From Xiphias gladius (Eukaryota; Chordata; Actinopteri; Istiophoriformes; Xiphiidae): DNA of 64,000 nt. The stretch spans positions 25,765,829 to 25,829,828 of the forward strand of contig NC_053418.1 of the NCBI RefSeq assembly GCF_016859285.1, read 5' to 3'. Positions 58,301-64,000 of this stretch are shown one piece after another. The position numbers and the translations under genes were made by a program. Numbering within the stretch: position 1 is the first letter of the stretch; every line of letters starts with the position of its first letter. The notes under the pieces are model-generated. The model was not told the DNA's origin. It searched no databases and saw only the letters and a list, made by a program, of their open reading frames with translations.

Positions 58301-59277
58301 ATCAGGTGATCACACCCGTGGCATCACACTGTGATTATAATATCACAAGAAGTAGATATAATGAAATTGTTATCTCTGGCATGAGACTGCAACAATTACT
58401 TCCATTACTGATTAATCTGACAAGTATTTTTTTTTGGATAAACTAATTAATAATTTGGTCTATAAATTGTATGACAATATTGAAAACATATCCATCACAG
58501 TTTCCTAGAGTTCAAGGTGAAGTCTTCAAATTATAGCCTGGCCTATACGGGATCTTTAAGAATATACTGATAGAGATATTTGAGCATTTAAAACAACTCA
58601 GATAACAATTAATGGTCTGATAGTAATTTTTGACATAAACACTAATGAATAATCTTGATATGGATCCCTTAGATTTTTTTTTTTTTTTTTTTTTTAAATT
58701 GTGACCACGATACATGGCCCACTGCCACACAAAGTGGGCGTTTTAAAATGTAAAAAATGACACTGTTTCTAAATGACCTCAGACTACATTTGACATTCCT
58801 GTGCTGAATTTTCTTTTTACTTATCAGCCTTCGTACACACCAATATGAGCATGCCTCCAATAAGCTGATATCGGCGGATGTATGGGCCTGGCCGGTTTAT
58901 CTGTCCAGCTCTACTTCAGATGTCAGACCAACAGTCCAAAACTCTAAGATGCTTTGTTTACAATCACAGTAGTTGAGAGAACTAACAAAAAGTTTCGAGA
59001 CACGGAACCAAGTGAATTTTGGAAATATTGCTTTAAAAATGACTTAAACAATGATCAATACAATTTCTAATTGATTTTCTTTTGATCAGCTAATTAATTA
59101 TTTATCTAAGGGATTCAGCTCCATATGATCTCAAATGTATGAGGGGATGAAACTGGTTTCACCAGTGAGATGTTTGAGGGTTTTGTCTCTTTAATATTTG
59201 AAACCTAATCACAGACCAAACAAACCTAAGTCACGTCAGGAGTGGGTCTAAAGCTTGAATGGTTGTTGGTTGTGTTG

Positions 59278-59336
<59 letters not shown>

Positions 59337-59636
59337 CTCATTGAGCACATCCTCAAACTGTCGCTCCGTCACGCAACCAAGCCCCCGAAGCAGCTGCGTA
59401 GCAACAATTAACGTAAAATGCAGTTAATGTTGGGCTCATAATAACGGCACGTCACTCCAAATACTACCTCTGTATTGAAAATGTAACTAATATCCACTCA
59501 CTGCCTGATAGTCCAGTCTGAACTGCTGCTCCGATACAAAGCGAACATGGAGTTTGTAGTCCTCCAGGAAAACATTATCGGTCGTGAAACAGTTACAGAT
59601 GTAAAAGTGAAGCTTTCCGTCCTCCTCGTTTTTCAT
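55388..59636 (-). CDS. ogfod2: 2-oxoglutarate and iron-dependent oxygenase domain-containing protein 2
   Basis: Predicted Fe(II)/2-oxoglutarate dioxygenase; its substrate is not established. Coding exons on the minus strand: 59502-59636, 59337-59393, 57913-58014, 57731-57830, 57020-57144, 56385-56642, 55388-55654, all GT-AG and in frame: 1044 nt, 347 aa (human OGFOD2 350). The N-terminus has CNCFTTDNVF and LHVRFVSEQQFRLDY; mid-protein EELEHFEQS and PKGRPNTMNHYG match the human protein nearly residue for residue. The prolyl-hydroxylase-like fold spans about 170-300: iron ligands His231 and Asp233 (SYHYDNAE), distal His286 (MHG) and 2OG-binding Arg296 (GQRWN), ten residues later. A C-terminal CPMC pair follows. 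The catalytic set is intact. The start chosen is the ATG at 59636; an in-frame ATG at 59675 lies upstream but a good acceptor (TTTTTTTAG) falls between them, suggesting a non-coding first exon. Confidence 0.95.
58140..59230. other. large ogfod2 intron 2, repeat content
   Basis: The 1.3-kb intron between the exons at 57913 and 59337 contains a G run (58173-58182), an A/T-rich poly T at 58674-58695, and a split MITE (58385-59135). No exon-like sequence was found. Confidence 0.5.
58385..59135. mobile_element. MITE with TGCAACAATTA-type ends, copy 2, interrupted
   Basis: Left part GACTGCAACAATTACTTCC and GATTAATCTGACAAG plus ATTTGGTCTATAAATTGTATG match the family of 28409-28751; the right part TTGATCAGCTAATTAATTATT, ending near 59135, is the other arm. 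Roughly 450 bases of other sequence (about 58545-58995, including a poly T tract and a GGCCTATACGGGATC / GTATGGGCCTGGCCGG pair that resembles an inverted end) lie between. Located in ogfod2 intron 2. Confidence 0.5.
59281..59332. repeat. CA microsatellite next to an ogfod2 splice site
   Basis: About 26 CA units (TG on the coding strand) starting four bases beyond the donor of the exon at 59337-59393, so intron 2 begins GTATGTG followed by the repeat. TG-rich runs near donors can affect splicing; here no data. Confidence 0.9.
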
Positions 59637-61219
59637 CACTGCCCGCTTGAACGGAATTACCCTAAAAAAATGCACGGAAAAACATAATAAAATGCCAATG
59701 AGACTGTCAAGCTAGATGGCTACTTCTACGTTATCATCCACAATAACAACAAACACAGCACGTCCGGTTCAAGTTCTCAAAATAAAAGCGCCCAAAATCG
59801 ACTACACATCAATTTTTCCAAGAAAATAGCCATTCCTCCAAACTGTAGTCCAACATAGAACTTAAAATGTATTTGCCAATCATCAATAAGAGAGCACTAC
59901 TGCAGCAAACTGGACACCAAGTGCCAATATCCTAAGAATTGCAGTCAAGCCATTGAACTTACCCGTTTTTTTTTTTTTTTAAATGACATTAAAACAAATC
60001 TAACATTGCTTTAATGTTAGGCTAACATAGCTGTATTGAAACTGTAATCATGGGCAAGCATTGCCTTCCGGTGTTCACAGTGTGTAATTACATGCCAGTT
60101 TTGAAGAAAATTTTATTTCGAAGATGCCCACAGGAATATTGAACGCGCACTTGTGTCTGGCTTGACGCCTTGGCAGAGTGACTGGGTGCCGTTTTCCGTA
60201 GTTATGAGCGGTTTATTGCCCTCCACTGGTCGCTGCGTGTACCTACAACTGTCATTTTGGAGGTTTTATTTTGAAATTGTATACCGGGAGTATTAGTGTG
60301 CTGTTGTTGCTGTTGCATTATGTGTTGATACGGTGGTTGCTATTGTCCGAATACACCCCTGTACGTATTAAGGTCTCTTACTAAGGTCTCTTTTTAAGGT
60401 CTCTTAATCCATGATACTGCTTTATGTGCCTTGAAGCGTGTGTGGACGGCGGCTGCTTCTAGTATATGTATGTGTACCTGCCTTCTAGTGGTCACAGTGA
60501 ATAACTACAGCTGCATGTTCACCGTTTACCATACATTCGGAGAATGTGCACTTTGACCGCTGATGAACTGAGGATATTATTGCCAAATAGGTAGTTGTAG
60601 TTACACGTTGTAACCAGTGGGGGTCACAAGTATAAAGGAACTGTGGATATACAATTGCAACTTTTGACTGACAAAATTTAGGTGCATCTTGTTACCATAT
60701 TCTTTCAGGTTTTTATATATGTAGGTGGTAAAAAACATACCTGAGTGTAGCATTTACTGCTATTATATTTTATTACGTGATAAAGTTTAGATATTGTTAT
60801 TGTAGAAGTAGTAGTAATATTACTTTGTTTTGCCAATGGAGAGTAGTTAATGTGTCCGTGAATGTATCGCGATCCACAGTCGAGACAGCCATAGTCAAGG
60901 GGAAGCACAGTAGCATACTAATACTTCCGGTGACGAAATTCAAAATAAAACTTTCAAATTGGTCGGCGGCCCCATTGTAGAAATTGCCCTTTCGTTTTTT
61001 TAAAGGTGGGTTGGCAGGAGGTGCTAGTCTTTGTCAAGAAGGGGCGCTAATGCTGAAGAAATCTGCCGGCTAAATGCAAAAGCAGAAGAAGACAGGCACA
61101 CGCTTTGTATCTTCATCCTGTTGTGTGTTTGTTGTGGATTTTCTGTCCTCTGAATATGCTGATTGGCATGAGGTGTGTAATCGATGCCCTTTGTAGTAAT
61201 TTGTAAAGTCTGAGCTAAA
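59637..61219. promoter_or_regulatory. divergent promoter region of ogfod2 and the GIN-like gene
   Basis: The two genes are head to head with starts 1.58 kb apart. The region is free of recognised transposons. Near the GIN side, ACTTCCGGTGACG (60927-60939) combines an ETS-type and a CRE-half-type site, a usual feature of TATA-less promoters. A short word resembling CTAGTGGTCACAGTG occurs in diverged form at about 60066, 60228, 60484 and 60614, and AAGGTCTCTT is tandemly repeated three times around 60371-60408. Start sites are inferred. Confidence 0.45.
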
Positions 61220-63590
61220 ATGTTAAGCGTGGAGTCGCTGCAAGTTGCTGAGGAGGAGGTGGTTGAATCCAGCTCCAATAAACTCGGTGACATTTACACT
61301 TTTGTGGCTAAAGGCTGCTTTCCTCAGACGATGAATCCTTTACGAAAGAAGAATCTGAAGAGATACGCCCAGAAATTTATCATTGACGGTAAGGGGGTTT
61401 TTCTCTTTTAAATTTTATTTAGCAGTGGAAAAACCACTGTATATGCATTGCTGTCCTTTGGCTCCAGTGACTGACTGTTGACTTCACGAGCTTCCATTCC
61501 AAAAACCCGCCAATTTAAATTCGCCTAGATTACCCGTAAGTATGTACCTTCTAGGACACAACGTTTGATATATTACGAATCTACAGGAGCCTTTAGAATA
61601 TTCGGCTCACTTACTTAGTGGTTCGCTATAACCAGTTGTTTGTTAGGCACCTGTCAACTTCTAAAACCGCCTCCCGGAGCCTGCTAAGTTACTGTGCTTT
61701 GGAGGAAGACAATGATGGGAATAACTACCTACACAAGGTTACCGTTTCAGGAGATAAGCGCTGTTTTGTAAATAGAGTGTATGCCAAATTGAAGAATGGA
61801 CCACAACTGTTTTCAGCGAGTCCAACGTTGTGTTCAATCAAATATCAACCTTTCCAGATTAGCAAGACAACGTTAAATACAAACATTTTTGAATGCAGTG
61901 TGGTGTGATGTTCTCTCCCTACGCCAGAAGAATTTATTGAAAAATTAGTAGTAGTCTTCCGTTTGGGAGTATTTAAGACCCTTGCTTACACTGTCAATAA
62001 TCGTCCAGTGTCTCACATGTCACCTTCATTCAAGAGGGCAAGCTGTACTATGTGGGACCCAAGAAAGAAGAGAAGCGGGAGGTGGTGATTGAGGCCGAGA
62101 GGAAGAGGCAGATTTTTCTCGACTGCCACTTCAACGACATCGGCCATCACCTGGGCCAAAAGAAGACCGTCCACAGGATCCAGAGCAAGTACTACTGGCT
62201 TGGGATCATCAAGGATGTAGTGGATTGGGTACTTAAATCTTTGTGTGTCAGATGCTCAGTTAATATCGCAGTGTCCTATTCCGGTTATATTGTTTTGCCT
62301 TTACGATAACTATTTCTGTCTGTTTCAGATTAAAGTGTGTGAGACCTGTCAGCATACAGAGAGGAATAAAAACCTGGCAAGGACTGTTCGGCCTATCAAA
62401 GTGGACGCACCTTGGGACATTGTTGGGATTGACCTCATAGGTTTTTGCCTTCATTAAATCACCAATTAACATTTTTCTGCTCTTTACTTTCTTTCCACGG
62501 CTTGGCACCTGTTATGTTTTTCTCTTCTCTTAACAGGACCTTTCCCAGAGACCCAGCAAGGCAACACTAATGTTACAGTCCTCATTGATTACTTTAGTAA
62601 ATGGCCAGAAGCATTTCCAGTGCAAAAGACAGATGCTTTCTCTGTTGCCAGATGCATCTCCAAATGTATATACAGGTAAAAACACCCCACAAGACCTTGA
62701 ATAGTCACTGAGGTTGAAACAAGGGTTTGATTAAAAAATAATGTACTGATATTTAGATTTAAATTGTGTAATTCTGTGCTCTAAATCTACAATACGATGA
62801 CAATTTCCGTGTCCCCCCAAAAAGTGTTTTTCTATAGAACTTGATACATGCCATGGTTGCTTCTAAGTCTTCAGTAAAAGGCCACTACTTCCAGTCTAAC
62901 CACTGTTGATACCCTCAAAATTTAAGAGATTTTTTAGCCTGAAATTGAACTATTTCTGTCTTCTGTTCAATTAGGTTTGGTGCCCCTAAAACAATAGTGT
63001 GCACGCAGAATGCTGACTTCTGTGATGAGGTGAGATGTGAGTCGCAGAGTTAATTAAAACAAAGGGATAATAGACCGATTGGAGATTGCGGTTCTGTTGT
63101 CGGTCAGTTTTGTCAGTGCGGATACGGATGTTTTCCAGGTAACGAAACTGCTGTGCGACAGATGGAGCATCGTGCAGAAGGTTTCTCCTCTAGAGCAACC
63201 TCAGCTCAACCCGCTCCATGACTGCACAAGTCCTTTACTAAAGGAAGCTATAGTGCAGATGGTAACGGAGAAGCAGGCCGAATGGGACGACTTTCTAGAC
63301 CCTGTGCTGTTTCTGTTCAGGACGTCCACCAACCCCACGACCAAGTTCACCCCTTACTCCCTCATGTTCAACAGGAAAGCTAATTTACCCAATGAGGTAA
63401 GGCTGTAGGAATAAGCCACTTCTAACTGTGTGTTTTGGTGTCTGCTTATTAAATGTCATTTCCTGTCCTCCAGACTACATTGAGTCTGCTGAATTATGAC
63501 GAACAAGAGCAGGATATGTATTCCACAAGGGAGAAGGCCTCTACATATATGAGAGTAATGCAGGAGCAACAGAACTCTGTTAAGCAGCTG
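61220..63590 (+). CDS. GIN-type domesticated integrase (gypsy/Ginger-derived), 5' seven exons
   Basis: Resembles the GIN1/GIN2 family, vertebrate genes descended from an integrase; cellular role unknown. Exons: 61220-61388, 62035-62228, 62329-62440, 62537-62675, 62975-63029, 63139-63396, 63474-63590, all GT-AG and in frame; the gene continues past the window. After a 55-residue leader comes an H2C2 zinc finger (His88, His95, Cys125, Cys128; GHHLGQKKTVHRIQS) and an integrase core: DLIGPFPE with Asp156, LIDYFSKWPEAFPV, FGAPKTIV. The second catalytic Asp position holds Thr215 (CTQNADF) and the Glu position Asp251 (PQLNPLHD), so the D,D-E triad is not intact. The NP dipeptide before it is also in human GIN1. 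TPYSLMFNRKANLP closes the core. Seven introns and an open frame argue for a real gene, not a transposon copy. I cannot decide between GIN1 and GIN2. Confidence 0.8.
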
Positions 63591-64000
63591 GTAATTCACA
63601 TTTTTTAATTTTACCTATTTTACCTATTTTGCTGCGTCTTTAAAGTTCCCCTGAAGTGGAGTCATTACTTTCTTCAATGACTTTTCCACATTCTTTCAAG
63701 TCTGTCTTAAAACAACACTGATTGTAGTCCACAGTCTTGGTTCTGTGTGAAAATGCATTCTTAAGTTCAGTTTGATATTATACTTTGCGAAATCAACCAA
63801 GCTTCCTGTTTCATTGTGTATTTTTGTGTGAAATTTTTGTATTTTTGTGGGGTTTTCTGTGAAACCCCAGAAATGGTACATGGCATGTATCATGACATGT
63901 CAGACATTAACGGTCTAACATATGACAGAAACTTACACCAAAGGTTTCTGTCACAGAAACTCTTTATTAATTATTTGGGATACAGAGTTAACAGTAGTAT
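63591..64000 (+). other. partial intron of the GIN-like gene to the window edge
   Basis: Begins with a GTAATT donor at 63591. No further exon is recognised before the end. The sequence around 63630-63900 is AT-rich with no repeat I can name. Confidence 0.5.

Noticed and set aside
61618..61908. 96-codon open frame in GIN intron 1
   Set aside because: Lies wholly between well-defined splice sites, has no recognised motif, and the flanking exons join in frame without it.

Overview
The window is vertebrate, almost certainly teleost, nuclear DNA. Protein-coding information is split into short exons with GT-AG introns, and the spaces between are filled with repeat families I recognise from fish genomes: Tc1-like deletion derivatives, hAT-like elements, palindromic MITEs, an APE-type LINE, and CA, GATA and CT microsatellites. 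The repeat mix looks percomorph, but I cannot name the species. There are no bacterial operons, CRISPR arrays, tRNAs or rRNAs.

Layout: (1) 1-5720, + strand: the last four coding exons and the 3'UTR of a C8-type tetraspanin closest to TSPAN15. The 5' exons lie outside the window. (2) 5721 to about 17650: a repeat-rich spacer with a possible non-coding first exon of the next gene ending at 13277. (3) 17654-52407, + strand: a complete electrogenic Na+/HCO3- cotransporter gene, slc4a5 (NBCe2). I assembled 25 coding exons that keep frame throughout (3435 nt, 1144 aa). (4) 52408-53280: its 3'UTR. (5) 55388-59636, - strand: ogfod2, a 2-oxoglutarate/Fe(II) oxygenase-like protein, complete in seven coding exons (347 aa) and convergent with slc4a5. 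(6) 59637-61219: a shared head-to-head promoter region. (7) 61220 onward, + strand: seven exons of a domesticated GIN-type integrase gene (GIN1/GIN2 family) whose catalytic triad is degenerate. It runs off the right edge.

The genes do not form a pathway; this is ordinary vertebrate gene order. The tetraspanin acts in membrane protein trafficking, slc4a5 moves sodium bicarbonate across the plasma membrane, ogfod2 is a predicted oxygenase, and the GIN gene is an exapted integrase of unknown role.

Most worth a second look: the fish slc4a5 ends in a class I PDZ ligand (ETTL) of the kind used by mammalian NBCe1-C, with a possible competing short terminal exon 3.5 kb upstream that would remove it. 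The GIN integrase has Thr and Asp where the second and third catalytic acids should be. A perfect 19-bp hairpin sits in an slc4a5 intron. Several nested transposon insertions give a relative order of events. I found no convincing evidence of a wholly new biological system.
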